Positions 52,848 through 62,710 of a stretch of DNA of 64,000 bases are shown here, in pieces. The stretch is taken from NCBI RefSeq assembly GCF_013387465.1, contig NZ_VYGV01000006.1, forward strand, positions 405,638-469,637. Direction: 5' to 3'. Under the pieces are notes generated by a model, which had not been told where the DNA came from, did no database searches, and worked only from the letters and a program-made list of their open reading frames with translations. The position numbers and the translations under genes were made by a program. Within the stretch, counting starts at the first letter, position 1. The number at the start of each line of letters is the position of its first letter. The stretch comes from Hydrogenophaga aromaticivorans. GTDB taxonomy: Bacteria; Pseudomonadota; Gammaproteobacteria; Burkholderiales; Burkholderiaceae_C.

Positions 52848-53915
52848 ATGTTCGCCTGGGTCGGTTCTAACTTCGACGCGATTCTGAGCACCTACGTGCT
52901 CGGCGTGGTGTCCTCGCTCATGTCGGCGATCACGCCGATTGCTCTGTCGGCGATGACGCTGTGGGTGGCCCTCTACGGCTGGGCGGTCTTGCGCAACGAG
53001 GTGTCCGAAACCGTTCCCACCTTCGTGTGGAAGGTGTTCAAGATCGGACTGGTGCTGGCTTTCGCATTGCAGTCAGGGTTCTACATCAGCAACGTGTCGG
53101 ACACTGCCAACGCGCTGGCCATGGGCGTGGCCAGCACTTTTCTGCCTTCCGCCGTGGACCCCGCCACGATCAGCTCGCCCTACGCCCTGCTCGACAAGTT
53201 CAACGACGACGCCAGCGCCCAGGTAGCCGACATCATGAAAGAGGCCAGCGTGCTCCGGCTGGACCTGTTGCTGGCCGGGGGTATCTTCTCCATCGGCACC
53301 GTCTTCTTCCTCTGCATCGCCCTCTTCGTCGTCACGCTGGCCAAGCTGTTCCTGACCTTCGTGATCGCCATCGGGCCGCTGTTCATCCTGTGCCTGGCCT
53401 GGCGCCCCACTGCGCGTTTCTTCGACAGCTGGTTGTCCATGGTGCTGAACGCTGTGGTGCTGACGTGGTTCGCCTTCTTTGCACTGGGCCTGAGCGCCTA
53501 CATGGGCGCCGCCATGTTCAAGGCCATCAACGACGGTGGCGGCTTCCTCGGCAGCACCTTCAACGTACTGGGTGAAGCCACCCGCTACTGCGTGCTCATG
53601 ATCCTCATGGCCATCCTCTGCTTCCAGGCGCCCAGCCTCGCCTCGGCCCTGACGGGTGGCGCAGCGATTCAACAAGGCATACAGATGATCCAGAACGCGA
53701 TGATGGTCTCGGGCCTGCGCTCAGCCTCCTCCGCCCGATCAGCTGCAGGCGGTACAGGCGCGGGGGGCGTGATCCGTTCAGGCGCTGGCGCGGCTGCCAC
53801 GGCGGGAACCGCCGCAGCGGCCACGGGTCGTTACGCCGGAAACATGGCCCGCAGGGGCTACGGAGCCGCACGGTCTGCGGCATACCGACTCGCCGCCCTG
53901 CGCGGCCGGTCTTGA
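52848..53915 (+). CDS. virB6: VirB6 channel protein
   Basis: 355 residues, polytopic with about six to seven helices and a large periplasmic loop near 85-130. The C-terminal 65 residues are a Gly/Ala/Arg-rich tail. The segment FVIAIGPLFILCLAWRPTARFFDSWLSMVLN matches the conserved VirB6/TrbL region. It forms part of the inner-membrane channel. It stands before virB5 here, whereas the Agrobacterium order is virB5-virB6. Confidence 0.87.
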   Translation: MFAWVGSNFDAILSTYVLGVVSSLMSAITPIALSAMTLWVALYGWAVLRNEVSETVPTFVWKVFKIGLVLAFALQSGFYISNVSDTANALAMGVASTFLPSAVDPATISSPYALLDKFNDDASAQVADIMKEASVLRLDLLLAGGIFSIGTVFFLCIALFVVTLAKLFLTFVIAIGPLFILCLAWRPTARFFDSWLSMVLNAVVLTWFAFFALGLSAYMGAAMFKAINDGGGFLGSTFNVLGEATRYCVLMILMAILCFQAPSLASALTGGAAIQQGIQMIQNAMMVSGLRSASSARSAAGGTGAGGVIRSGAGAAATAGTAAAATGRYAGNMARRGYGAARSAAYRLAALRGRS

Positions 53916-53940
53916 TCTCCCACTTGCCAAGGAGCACACC

Positions 53941-54636
53941 ATGAAGTACCGCCTCAAGGTCGCCGCCGCCGTGTTGATTTCGCTGGGAGCCAGCCATGCG
54001 CGAGCGACCGGTATCCCCGTGATCGATGTCGCCAACCTGTTCCAGGCGGTGCAACAGGTGATCAACGACATCACCAAGATCAACAACCAGATCCAGCAGA
54101 TCCGACAACTGCAGACCCAGATCGACAGCATCAACGGCATGCGAAGCCTGGGCGACGTGTTCAACAACCCGCTGCTCAAGGACTACATCCCGGCCGAGGC
54201 CTACACCTATTTCAACGCCATCAACACATCGGGGTACAACGGGCTCAATGCCACGGCCAAGGTGCTGCGCGATGTCGGGATGCTCTACAACTGCATGGAC
54301 CGCACGGGCGACGCGCGCACCGAGTGCCAGGCCACCCTGGCTCAGCCGTACCAACAGAAAGGCCTGCTGCAGGACGCGATGAAATCTGCAGCACAGCGGC
54401 TGGACCAGATCCAGTCGCTGATGACGCAGATCAACGCCACCACCGACCAGAAATCGGTACAGGAAATTCAGGCCCGCATCGGCGCCGAGAACGCCCTGTT
54501 GGCACACGAGTCCTCGCAAATCCAGATGCTGCAAGGCATGGCCGACAGCGAGGAGCGCATCGCCCGGTCCCGTGAGCGCGAACGCCAGTACCAGATGCTG
54601 GGCCGGACCGGCAAGGTCTCCGACTTCCTGCCGTAA
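53941..54636 (+). CDS. virB5: VirB5 minor pilin / adhesin
   Basis: 231 residues with a signal peptide (about 1-22, ending HARA) and an almost wholly helical, Gln-rich mature protein (DITKINNQIQQIRQLQTQI). This is the usual VirB5 look. It caps the pilus tip and contacts the recipient cell in other systems. C-terminal residues are strongly charged. Confidence 0.82.
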   Translation: MKYRLKVAAAVLISLGASHARATGIPVIDVANLFQAVQQVINDITKINNQIQQIRQLQTQIDSINGMRSLGDVFNNPLLKDYIPAEAYTYFNAINTSGYNGLNATAKVLRDVGMLYNCMDRTGDARTECQATLAQPYQQKGLLQDAMKSAAQRLDQIQSLMTQINATTDQKSVQEIQARIGAENALLAHESSQIQMLQGMADSEERIARSRERERQYQMLGRTGKVSDFLP

Positions 54637-54659
54637 CCACCACCCCACCGGAGTCCCCC

Positions 54660-55430
54660 ATGAGTGCCATCCTGATGTCAGGTGAGGCCGCCGCATGGCC
54701 GAAACAGCCGAAGACGCCTCCCCCAGTGTCTGAAGCCCCGTCATTGCAGGCCAACCGAGACTGGGAAATCGACCGCGCCCTGATGCTGGAGCGCTCCGAG
54801 CGCCGGGCCTGGGCGGCCGCTGCTGCCGGTCTGGCGATTGGTCTGATCGGCATCGCCGCCGTCTTCGTGCAGGGACCGCTGCGCAAGGTGGTGGAGATCC
54901 CCATCGTGGTGGACCGGGTCACCGGTGAAACGACCATCCAGCAGCGCCTGAGCGAAGAAACCATTCCCGCCATGGAGGCGCTGGACAAACACAACCTGGC
55001 CACCTTCGTGCGTTCCCGCGAGGCCTACAGCTGGATGTTCCTGCAGCGGGACTTCGACCAGGTGGCCCGCATGGCGGTGCCCGCCGTCTTCTCCGAATAC
55101 AACCGGCAGTTCGAAGGCGACGGGGCGCTGCAGAAGAAGGTGGGCTCTACCGAAGAGTGGCGCATCAACATCGTCGGTGTGCGGCTGCGCGCATCGGGCC
55201 GCAGCGGCAACCAGAGCGACGCCACGGTCACCTACGACAAGGTCGTCCGCATGACCGACCGAAACTTGCCCGATGTGACCACTCGGCACGTGGCCAGCGT
55301 GGTCTACCAGTACCAGCCCAAGGTGCTGGCCAAAGAGTCGGACCGGTTGGAGAACCCCTTCGGTTTCGTGGTCACGGCCTACCGCTCCGACCCCGAGATC
55401 AATACACCAACCACTGGAGTGAAACCATGA
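54660..55430 (+). CDS. virB8: VirB8 assembly factor
   Basis: 256 residues: a short cytoplasmic N-terminus, one membrane helix (49-71) and a periplasmic NTF2-like domain ending in NPFGFVVTAYRSDPE, the typical VirB8 tail. It links inner-membrane parts to the core complex. The stop overlaps virB9 (ATGA). Confidence 0.9.
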   Translation: MSAILMSGEAAAWPKQPKTPPPVSEAPSLQANRDWEIDRALMLERSERRAWAAAAAGLAIGLIGIAAVFVQGPLRKVVEIPIVVDRVTGETTIQQRLSEETIPAMEALDKHNLATFVRSREAYSWMFLQRDFDQVARMAVPAVFSEYNRQFEGDGALQKKVGSTEEWRINIVGVRLRASGRSGNQSDATVTYDKVVRMTDRNLPDVTTRHVASVVYQYQPKVLAKESDRLENPFGFVVTAYRSDPEINTPTTGVKP

Positions 55431-56347
55431 ACCTCCCGGTACTTCCCATTGTGCTGGCTTCATTGACCCTGACTCCTCTGCATGCCTCTGCAGCGCAGCC
55501 CACAGACAAGTCCGATCCGCGTTTGCGCGAGGTGGTCTACGACGCCAATGCAGTGGTTACGGTCCCGGTCAAGCGCGGCATGGTGACGCTGGTGGAGTTC
55601 GACAAGGGCGAGGTCATCACCGAAGTGGCGGTCGGCCAGGGCGGTGATTGCAGCAAGCCCGATGCCGCCTGGTGCGTGGCCGCCCAGCCGGGAGGGAGCC
55701 ACCTGTACGTCAAGGCCAAGAGCGCCGCCGATGCGCCCAACAACCTGGCGGTCATCACCGACCGGCGCTCACACACGCTGCGCTTTGTGGTTTTGCCAGA
55801 CGGCGATCGCCAGCCACCGGTCTATCGCCTGGCGATCCGGTCCCCCAAACCCGCAGCAGCCCCGCCCAGTCTGGCGGAAAGGGAAATGGCCGCGCTGGCG
55901 AGCCTGCCGCCAATTCCACCCCCACCGACGGCCCAGCAGATCGTGGCGGAGCGGCTGGCGGCCAAACCCACCGTGCTCAACACCCAGTACGCGCTGGCGG
56001 AAGGCGTCGGTTCGTCGGACATCGTCCCCACGCTGGTCTACGACGACGGCCGGTTCACCTACTTGCAGTTCCCCGGCAATCGCGAGGTGCCAGCGGTCTT
56101 CCATGTGCTGGGCGACGGCAGCGAAACCTTGGTCAACGCCCGCATGGAGGACGACACCCTGGTGGTGGACCGCGTCAGCCGCCGCCTGATGTTGCGAGCT
56201 GGGTCTGCCGTGGTGGGGATCTGGAACGAAGCCTTTGATCTGGAGGGATCGCCGGCCAAAGGCTCCACCACGGTGCCGGGTGTGCAGCGGGTTCTGAAGC
56301 CCGATGCATTCATTTCCTCCTCCTCAACGGCAGGAGCACAGCCATGA
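55427..56347 (+). CDS. virB9: VirB9 outer-membrane core component
   Basis: 306 residues with a signal peptide (about 1-22, ending ASA). The N-terminal beta domain starts near DPRLREVVYDANAVVTVPV; the C-terminal domain carries the conserved IVPTLVYDDGRFTYLQFPGNREVPAVF segment. With VirB7 and VirB10 it forms the outer-membrane ring. The stop overlaps virB10 (ATGA). Confidence 0.92.
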   Translation: MNLPVLPIVLASLTLTPLHASAAQPTDKSDPRLREVVYDANAVVTVPVKRGMVTLVEFDKGEVITEVAVGQGGDCSKPDAAWCVAAQPGGSHLYVKAKSAADAPNNLAVITDRRSHTLRFVVLPDGDRQPPVYRLAIRSPKPAAAPPSLAEREMAALASLPPIPPPPTAQQIVAERLAAKPTVLNTQYALAEGVGSSDIVPTLVYDDGRFTYLQFPGNREVPAVFHVLGDGSETLVNARMEDDTLVVDRVSRRLMLRAGSAVVGIWNEAFDLEGSPAKGSTTVPGVQRVLKPDAFISSSSTAGAQP

Positions 56348-57663
56348 CCGATCAAGCCCAGGCTTCACCAGCGCCAAACGACGAGCCATCGCCGCAGGAC
56401 GGCGGCAACACCATCAGCCCCTTGCCGGGTGAGGCGGGCATTCCCAATGTGGCTCGGCGGCAGACTGTCAACCTGTCCTGGAAGAACATCTCGATCATTG
56501 GCCTGGTGTTGTTCATGGTTGGAGGCATAACCTTCTCTTACCTGTACCGCCTCTTTGCCGAAAGCGGCGATTCAGAGAAGGACAAGTCAATGCTGCGGGA
56601 CCGTCCATCGGCAGCGGGTGCAGGCACCCGGCAGTTGGACATGACCCCGCCCGCCACACCCCGCGTCCCGGCCTTGATTTCCTCCCCCACGGAAGCCGTC
56701 GACCCCATCGGACTGCGAAACACACGAACGGGCACGCCATCCGGACCCAAAACCTTGTCCCCGGATGACGCACCTGTGCTGGTGGTGTCGTCCCGCCCGG
56801 GCGGCATCGCTGGCGCCAACGGCGACACCACGCAGTCGTCCAGCGATCCGGCGGCGTCCACGTCCAAGCAATTACAGGACTACCAGCGCCGACTGCAAGG
56901 GCTTCTGGACAACCTGACCCAGGGCAATGCCCTGCCAGCAGGTCTGGGTGGTTCAACCACCGAGTCCACGCCATCACCGGACATCGGGTCGAGCCTTCGC
57001 TCCGCGGCGGCCGGCCTGTTCGGTGGCGAGTTGCAGGGCTCCGCCACACCCAGGGTGAAGGCCACCACGCTGGGCGACCGCAGCCTCACTTTACCCAAGG
57101 GCACGGCTTTCACCTGCGCACTCAAAACCCGGGTCATCAGCGCCACCTCGGGCCTGGTGGGCTGCCAGGTGCAGCGCGACGTGTACAGCGACAACGGCCG
57201 GGTGCTGCTGATCGAACGCGGATCCCACCTGGACGGCGAATACCGCATCGCGTCCGTACGACCCGGCACGGTCCGCATTCCTGTGTTGTGGACCCGCATC
57301 CGAACGCCGAATGGCGTCACGGTGGACGTTGAGTCGCCCGGCACCGGGCAGCTGGGCGAGTCGGGCATTGACGGCCATGTTGACAACCGGTGGGGCGACC
57401 GCATCGGTGCTGCCATGCTGTTGTCGTTGATCGACGACTCGGTCAAGCTGGTCATACAAAACCAGATGCAGGACCGGGATGCAGACACCATCGTGCTGCC
57501 ATCCACCACCGAGAACACCAGCAAGCTGGCCGAGAAGGTGCTGGACAGCACTATCAACATCCCACCGCTGATCTACCAGAACCAGGGCGGCATCGTCGGC
57601 ATCTACGTCGCGCGCGACGTGGACTTCTCATCGGTCTACGCACTTCAACCGGTGGCGCGATGA
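56344..57663 (+). CDS. virB10: VirB10 scaffold protein
   Basis: 439 residues: cytoplasmic N-terminus, membrane helix (49-68), a Pro/Ser/Thr-rich periplasmic linker and the TrbI-like C-terminal domain from about residue 240 (LPKGTAFTCALKTRVISATSGLVGCQVQRDV). It spans both membranes and passes ATP-driven changes to the outer ring. The stop overlaps virB11 (ATGA). Confidence 0.93.
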   Translation: MTDQAQASPAPNDEPSPQDGGNTISPLPGEAGIPNVARRQTVNLSWKNISIIGLVLFMVGGITFSYLYRLFAESGDSEKDKSMLRDRPSAAGAGTRQLDMTPPATPRVPALISSPTEAVDPIGLRNTRTGTPSGPKTLSPDDAPVLVVSSRPGGIAGANGDTTQSSSDPAASTSKQLQDYQRRLQGLLDNLTQGNALPAGLGGSTTESTPSPDIGSSLRSAAAGLFGGELQGSATPRVKATTLGDRSLTLPKGTAFTCALKTRVISATSGLVGCQVQRDVYSDNGRVLLIERGSHLDGEYRIASVRPGTVRIPVLWTRIRTPNGVTVDVESPGTGQLGESGIDGHVDNRWGDRIGAAMLLSLIDDSVKLVIQNQMQDRDADTIVLPSTTENTSKLAEKVLDSTINIPPLIYQNQGGIVGIYVARDVDFSSVYALQPVAR

Positions 57664-58799
57664 ACCCCGCGATTGACCTCATGTCCTTCTTCGTAGACCC
57701 ACAGCCTGACGGCTGGTGTGGCGACGCCACCTCGGTGGTCGAGTTCCTGCGCCCGCTGCGCGAACAGCTGGATGCACCGGGCGTGCTGGAGGTTTGTGTG
57801 AACCGCCCCGGCGAACTGCAGGTAGAGACCCTTCGCGGTTGGCAGCAGGTGGAAGCGCCAGCCATGACGCTGGAACGCTGCCTCTCGCTGGCCACGGCCG
57901 TGGCCACCTACTGCGACCAGCAGATCAACCAGGAGCGCCCTCTGCTGTCGGCCACACTGCCCAGCGGCGAGCGCATCCAGTTTGTCATTCCCCCGGCTGT
58001 GACGCGCGGCACCGTATCCATCACGGTGCGCAAGCCATCGGAACTGATCAGGCGCCTGCTCAGCTTCGAATGCGAGGGTCTGTTCGACCGCATCGACGAG
58101 TGCGCGGCACTGGACGCCGAAGACGACGGTCTGCAACCCTTCCAGAGAGAACTGCTCGCACTGAAGGCCTCGGGCCGATACGCCGAGTTCCTGCGCCTCG
58201 CGGTCCGGAAGCACCAGACCATCGTGGTCAGTGGGAAGACCGGATCGGGCAAGACCACCTTCATGAAAGCACTGATCGAGGAAGTCCCCCTCCATGAGCG
58301 CCTGATCACTATCCAGGACACGGCCGAACTCACCATCCCTCATCACCCGAACGTGGTGCATCTGTTCTACAGCAAGGATGCACAGGGCACGGCTCGCGTG
58401 ACGGCCAAGTCGTTGCTGGAAGCCTGTCTGCGCATGAAGCCCGACCGCATCTTTCTGGCCGAGCTGCGTGGCGAAGAATGTTTCTCTTTCATTCGCCTGG
58501 CCGCTTCCGGCCACCCCGGCAGCATCACCAGCGTGCACGCGGGCAGCTGTTCTCTGGCGCTGGAACAGATGTCGCTCATGATCCGCGAGAGTAGCGCCGG
58601 GGGCGGCTTGCGACTGGACGAAATCAAGGGCCTTCTGGGCATCGTGATCGATGTCATCGTGCAGTTCAACCGGGATGAACGGGGCCGCTTCATCTCCGAG
58701 ATTGCCTACGAGCCGCGCCGCAAGCAACACACCGACGACGGCGCACGTGACGCCATGACCTATATTCAAGCCGGCCCTTTTGGCGGATTTCGCACATGA
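57660..58799 (+). CDS. virB11: VirB11 ATPase
   Basis: 379 residues. Hexameric secretion ATPase with Walker A GKTGSGKT (192-199), the Asp-box TIQDTAEL, Walker B-like RIFLAELRGEECFSF and the His-box GHPGSITSVHAGS. Complete for the family. The stop overlaps virD4 (ATGA). Confidence 0.95.
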   Translation: MNPAIDLMSFFVDPQPDGWCGDATSVVEFLRPLREQLDAPGVLEVCVNRPGELQVETLRGWQQVEAPAMTLERCLSLATAVATYCDQQINQERPLLSATLPSGERIQFVIPPAVTRGTVSITVRKPSELIRRLLSFECEGLFDRIDECAALDAEDDGLQPFQRELLALKASGRYAEFLRLAVRKHQTIVVSGKTGSGKTTFMKALIEEVPLHERLITIQDTAELTIPHHPNVVHLFYSKDAQGTARVTAKSLLEACLRMKPDRIFLAELRGEECFSFIRLAASGHPGSITSVHAGSCSLALEQMSLMIRESSAGGGLRLDEIKGLLGIVIDVIVQFNRDERGRFISEIAYEPRRKQHTDDGARDAMTYIQAGPFGGFRT

Positions 58800-60847
58800 A
58801 CGCCAAACTGCTCTGGCCCACCGTGTCCAGGCCGTATGTGCGCCAGACCGCCCTGGGCATCATCGCCGTCTTCGGCGTGTCCCTGTTGGTGATCGCTGCC
58901 CTCTACCTGTCGGGCGTGCTGTTTCTGGTTTTCAGCAAGGCACACCCCAAGCTGGCGACCTGGAACAGCATCGTGGACTACTGGCAGATCTATGCCGATG
59001 AGCCCGCGTTGCGCAAGCGGCTGCTGGTTTCCATCGCCACGGCCTACCTGGTCACGCTGGTGCTCTTGCCTGTAGCCCTGGTATCGGCCAGCCGTCCGCG
59101 TCGTCCACTACATGGTGACGCCCGTTTCGCCTCCACCTCTGAGGTGAAAAAGGCAGGTCTGTTGCTGACCGACAAACAAGCCGTCGCACCGAGCATCCTG
59201 ATTGGCCGCTTCCATGGCCAGTTTCTGGCCTTGCCCGGGCAACTCTCCGTCATGCTGTCAGCACCCACCCGCAGTGGCAAGGGTGTCGGTGTGGTGGTGC
59301 CCAACCTGCTGAACTGGCCGGATTCGGTGGTCGTGCTCGACATCAAGGGCGAGAACCACGCCATCACCGCGGGCTACCGGGTGAAGCACCAACAGACGGT
59401 CTACGCCTTCTCCCCTTTTGACGAAGAAGCCCGCAGCCACCGCTGGAATCCGCTCACCGCTGTCCGCACCAGCCCACTGCACCGGGTAGGTGACTTGCTC
59501 GGCATTGGCCAGGTTTTCTACCCCAACGATGGCAGCGGCACCTCGTCCGAAGCCTTCTTCAACGACCAGGCACGCAACCTCTTTCTCGGCCTGGGCCTGC
59601 TGTTGCTGGAAACGCCCGAGCTGCCGCGCACGGTGGGTGAACTATTGCGGCAGTCTTCCGGGCAAGGGCGACCATTGAAAGAGCACCTCAGCGGGCTGAT
59701 CGAGCAACGCAAGGAAGCCGGCAAGCCGTTCTCCGAAGAATGTCTGGATGCTCTGCAGCGCCTGCTGTGCAACTCGGAGAACACGCTCGCCAGCGTGGTG
59801 GCCACCTTTCACGCGCCGCTGACGATCTTCGCGGATGCCGTGGTCGATGCCGCCACCAGCGCCGACGACTTCGACCTGAGCCAGTTGCGCCGCCAACGCA
59901 TGTCGGTCTACGTGCGCATCCCGCCGCATCGGCTGGCCAATGCCCGGCCGTTGCTCACCCTGTTCTTTTCCCAGCTCGTCAGCCTCAACACGCAGCACCT
60001 GCCGGAGCACGACCAATCACTCAAGTACCAGTGCCTGCTGGTCAACGACGAGTTCACGGCCATGGGCCGCGTGGGGATCATCACGCACTCAGCTGCCTTC
60101 CTGGCCGGCTACAACCTGCGCCTGCTCACCGTGGTGCAGGCCATGTCGCAGCTGGACGCGGTCTATGGCGACAAAGAGGCCCGCACCTTCGCCACCAACC
60201 ACGGCCTGCAAATCCTCTTCGCCCCGCGCGAGCAGCGTGACGCCGACGAATACAGCGCCATGCTGGGTCACTTTACCCAACGGGTCACAACCCGTGGACG
60301 CAGCCGCTCCTTCAGCGGACACGGACACAGCACCGTCAGCCGCAACGAAAGCGAGCAGCGTCGTTCCCTGCTGTTGCCGCAAGAGTTCAAGGAACTGGGC
60401 TCCGAACGGCTGGTGGTGATCTGCGAGAACTGCAAACCCATCCTCGGCGAAAAAATCCGCTACTTCCAGGACCAGGCGTTCACAGACCGCCTGCTACCCG
60501 CCCCCAAGGTGCCGCAGATGAACATGGATCAGCACCTCGCCAAAGTCCAGCAACGGTGGCGCTTTGCCGAAGACGAACTTCCGCCCGGGCAGACCAGCAT
60601 GGACATCGGCGTTCTGAATCACGACGTCAAGCTGACCAAAGACCAGATGGAAGGTCCACCCGAGAAGCTGGCAGAAACCTGTATCGGCTTCTTTGACGAC
60701 GGGCTGGAAGCTGTCGGTGAAGGCGGGTCCATCGAGCCGATCGAAGAGATCGATGAGGTCGAGTCCAACCCAGCCATTCCTTCCGCGCAGCCCACTACCA
60801 GCAACACAGAACCCATCCGGCTCGAAACCCTGGAGGAACAGCCATGA
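58796..60847 (+). CDS. virD4: VirD4 type IV coupling protein
   Basis: 683 residues with two N-terminal membrane helices (about 18-42 and 78-100), a Walker A APTRSGKG (156-163) and the conserved C-terminal motor domain. It brings the relaxase-bound DNA, or effectors, to the channel. Presence of a coupling protein makes DNA transfer likely. The acidic C-terminal tail (about 610-683) may bind substrates. The stop overlaps the next gene by 4 bp. Confidence 0.94.
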   Translation: MNAKLLWPTVSRPYVRQTALGIIAVFGVSLLVIAALYLSGVLFLVFSKAHPKLATWNSIVDYWQIYADEPALRKRLLVSIATAYLVTLVLLPVALVSASRPRRPLHGDARFASTSEVKKAGLLLTDKQAVAPSILIGRFHGQFLALPGQLSVMLSAPTRSGKGVGVVVPNLLNWPDSVVVLDIKGENHAITAGYRVKHQQTVYAFSPFDEEARSHRWNPLTAVRTSPLHRVGDLLGIGQVFYPNDGSGTSSEAFFNDQARNLFLGLGLLLLETPELPRTVGELLRQSSGQGRPLKEHLSGLIEQRKEAGKPFSEECLDALQRLLCNSENTLASVVATFHAPLTIFADAVVDAATSADDFDLSQLRRQRMSVYVRIPPHRLANARPLLTLFFSQLVSLNTQHLPEHDQSLKYQCLLVNDEFTAMGRVGIITHSAAFLAGYNLRLLTVVQAMSQLDAVYGDKEARTFATNHGLQILFAPREQRDADEYSAMLGHFTQRVTTRGRSRSFSGHGHSTVSRNESEQRRSLLLPQEFKELGSERLVVICENCKPILGEKIRYFQDQAFTDRLLPAPKVPQMNMDQHLAKVQQRWRFAEDELPPGQTSMDIGVLNHDVKLTKDQMEGPPEKLAETCIGFFDDGLEAVGEGGSIEPIEEIDEVESNPAIPSAQPTTSNTEPIRLETLEEQP

Positions 60848-61491
60848 CCACCCACCCGACCCCGCGCATAACGCTGACCCTAACCAGCCTTGCGTTGCTG
60901 GGCGCCTGCAGCTCACCGCTCAAGCCCCCCACAGTGGACGAATCTCAGAAGCGGCCCGCCAATGCGCAAATGGCCGTCGACTTGCAGGTGTGCAAGAACG
61001 ATCTGCAGAACACCCGCATCCAGGCCAATGAATCCAGCCGCCTCGCCGAGACCACCACCGCCACGCTGGCCCACATGGCTGCGCGCCAGCAGTTGATGGC
61101 GTCGATTCAGGAGAAGGAGCAAGCCAACAGCGTTCGCAACGTCCACTTCGGTTTCAACAGCACCCGGCTGTCGATACCCGCCGAGGAGGCATCGGCTCTG
61201 GTGGAAGAAGCCAAGACCGCGCCACTCGTGGTGCTGAGGGGGCGCACCGACGGCACCACCGATTCGTCGGCCGAAAGCCGAATTGCACAGGCCCGGGCCA
61301 ACGCTGTGCGTGACTACCTGATCGCTGCCGGCGTGGACGCCGCTCGCATCCGCACCACTCACCAGCCCAGTGGTGACCACCTCGCTGACAACACCAGCCT
61401 GCGAGGCAGAAACCTCAACCGCCGCGTCGAGATCGAGGTGTACCGGGTGCCACCGGTCTCCGTCCAGGCCTCAGCCCCACCCCAACCTTGA
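60844..61491 (+). CDS. OmpA-family lipoprotein of the T4SS operon
   Basis: 215 residues with a signal ending in the lipobox LLGAC (Cys22) and a C-terminal OmpA-like peptidoglycan-binding domain (about 95-200: VVLRGRTDGTTDSSAESRIAQARANAV and GRNLNRRVEIEV). Coupled to virD4 by a 4-bp overlap. It may provide the lipoprotein and wall anchor that the missing VirB7 would give, but this is inference. Confidence 0.86.
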   Translation: MTTHPTPRITLTLTSLALLGACSSPLKPPTVDESQKRPANAQMAVDLQVCKNDLQNTRIQANESSRLAETTTATLAHMAARQQLMASIQEKEQANSVRNVHFGFNSTRLSIPAEEASALVEEAKTAPLVVLRGRTDGTTDSSAESRIAQARANAVRDYLIAAGVDAARIRTTHQPSGDHLADNTSLRGRNLNRRVEIEVYRVPPVSVQASAPPQP

Positions 61492-61530
61492 CACCCCACC
61501 TGCTGGCAATAGCCACCGAAGGAGACCACC

Positions 61531-62700
61531 ATGGATGAAAGACCTGCACCGGCCCGGCGCGTGGACACAACCACGGCGGACACCAACGCCACCTTGGGCG
61601 GCACGGTGGAACCCGTGGATCGCGCAGCCATCGCCATCCGGACATTCCAGGCACCCGAGCCGGAGCCGGGTGAGCGGTACGAACTGCGCGATCCGTTTGC
61701 CGAGCTCACCTACCGCACCGACCGCTACCAGGACATGGTGGCCAAGGCCGACCAGCTCGGTGCCAACCGGTTCGTCGTCGTGGATGTGCGAGGGCAAAAG
61801 TCATTCGTCCACAAGATCGACGGCCAATGGCAGCGGGATCAAGCCCGTGATGCCCAGCCACCCGCGGCAGCCCCTCAATCCAAACGGGTAAAGACCGATC
61901 CAGCACGTCAGCCCGCGGAGTCGAACGTCATCCCCCTGCCCGCCAAAGAAAAAGGGTTGGAAACACCTGACGCATCCAGCCCGCAAACAAGCGCCCGCGT
62001 GGACGCGCAGGCCGAACGCGAAGCCCTCGTCGCCCGACTGGAAGCCGCTTTGGTGGACCGCTACATCATCAAACGCGCCCCAGTCACGCTGGGCGATGTC
62101 AGCTTCGGTCTGACCGAATACCGCTTCCGGGGCGACACCTCTCGCGTTGCCTTCACCGAATCCACCTTCCGGCTGGCCACCGACACCAACAGCCCCTCGG
62201 TGGCCCGCTCCATGGTCGATGTGGCCGAAGCCCGCAACTGGCGGTCCCTGCGGGTCACAGGCAGCGAGGACTTCCGGCGCCTGGTCTGGCTGGAAGCCGC
62301 CGCGCGCGGTGTGAAGACCCTGGGCTACGAGCCCAACCCAACCGACATGGAACGCCTCAAGGTGGAACGCGAACTGCGCCAGATCAACCGCATCGAGCCC
62401 AGTCGAGACGCCAGCGCACCCACGGCCGCAACCAACACCGACAAACCGTCGGGTCGCGGCAGCGGTGGCCGTAAGACCGTGCTGGCCGCCATCGAAGCCA
62501 TCCTCGTCGCCAACCGCGTGCCGGAGAAACGGCGCGAAGCCGTCATGGTGGCGGCTGCCGACAAGCTCGCCCAGCGCATCCGCGATGGCCAGAACCCCAA
62601 GGTTCGGATCTACGACAAGAACGCACCCTCACAGCGTCCAGCGGTCGTCCCTCAGCAAGATCAGCAACGCACGCGCGAACGGGCTGCACCCGCGCGCTGA
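61531..62700 (+). CDS. LPD7-domain protein associated with conjugation
   Basis: 389 residues. The central part (about 170-290) carries the LPD7 pattern (ITLGDVSFGLTEYRFRGDTSRVAFTESTFRLATD and RSMVDVAEARNWRSLRVTGSEDFRRLVWLEAAARGVKTLGYEP). N- and C-terminal parts are Pro/Arg-rich and charged. LPD7 is a large polyvalent-protein domain often fused to or encoded with relaxases. As a free protein it may help relaxosome assembly or protect incoming DNA. Stands 39 bp after the lipoprotein gene. Confidence 0.72.
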   Translation: MDERPAPARRVDTTTADTNATLGGTVEPVDRAAIAIRTFQAPEPEPGERYELRDPFAELTYRTDRYQDMVAKADQLGANRFVVVDVRGQKSFVHKIDGQWQRDQARDAQPPAAAPQSKRVKTDPARQPAESNVIPLPAKEKGLETPDASSPQTSARVDAQAEREALVARLEAALVDRYIIKRAPVTLGDVSFGLTEYRFRGDTSRVAFTESTFRLATDTNSPSVARSMVDVAEARNWRSLRVTGSEDFRRLVWLEAAARGVKTLGYEPNPTDMERLKVERELRQINRIEPSRDASAPTAATNTDKPSGRGSGGRKTVLAAIEAILVANRVPEKRREAVMVAAADKLAQRIRDGQNPKVRIYDKNAPSQRPAVVPQQDQQRTRERAAPAR

Positions 62701-62710
62701 GGTCTGCGCA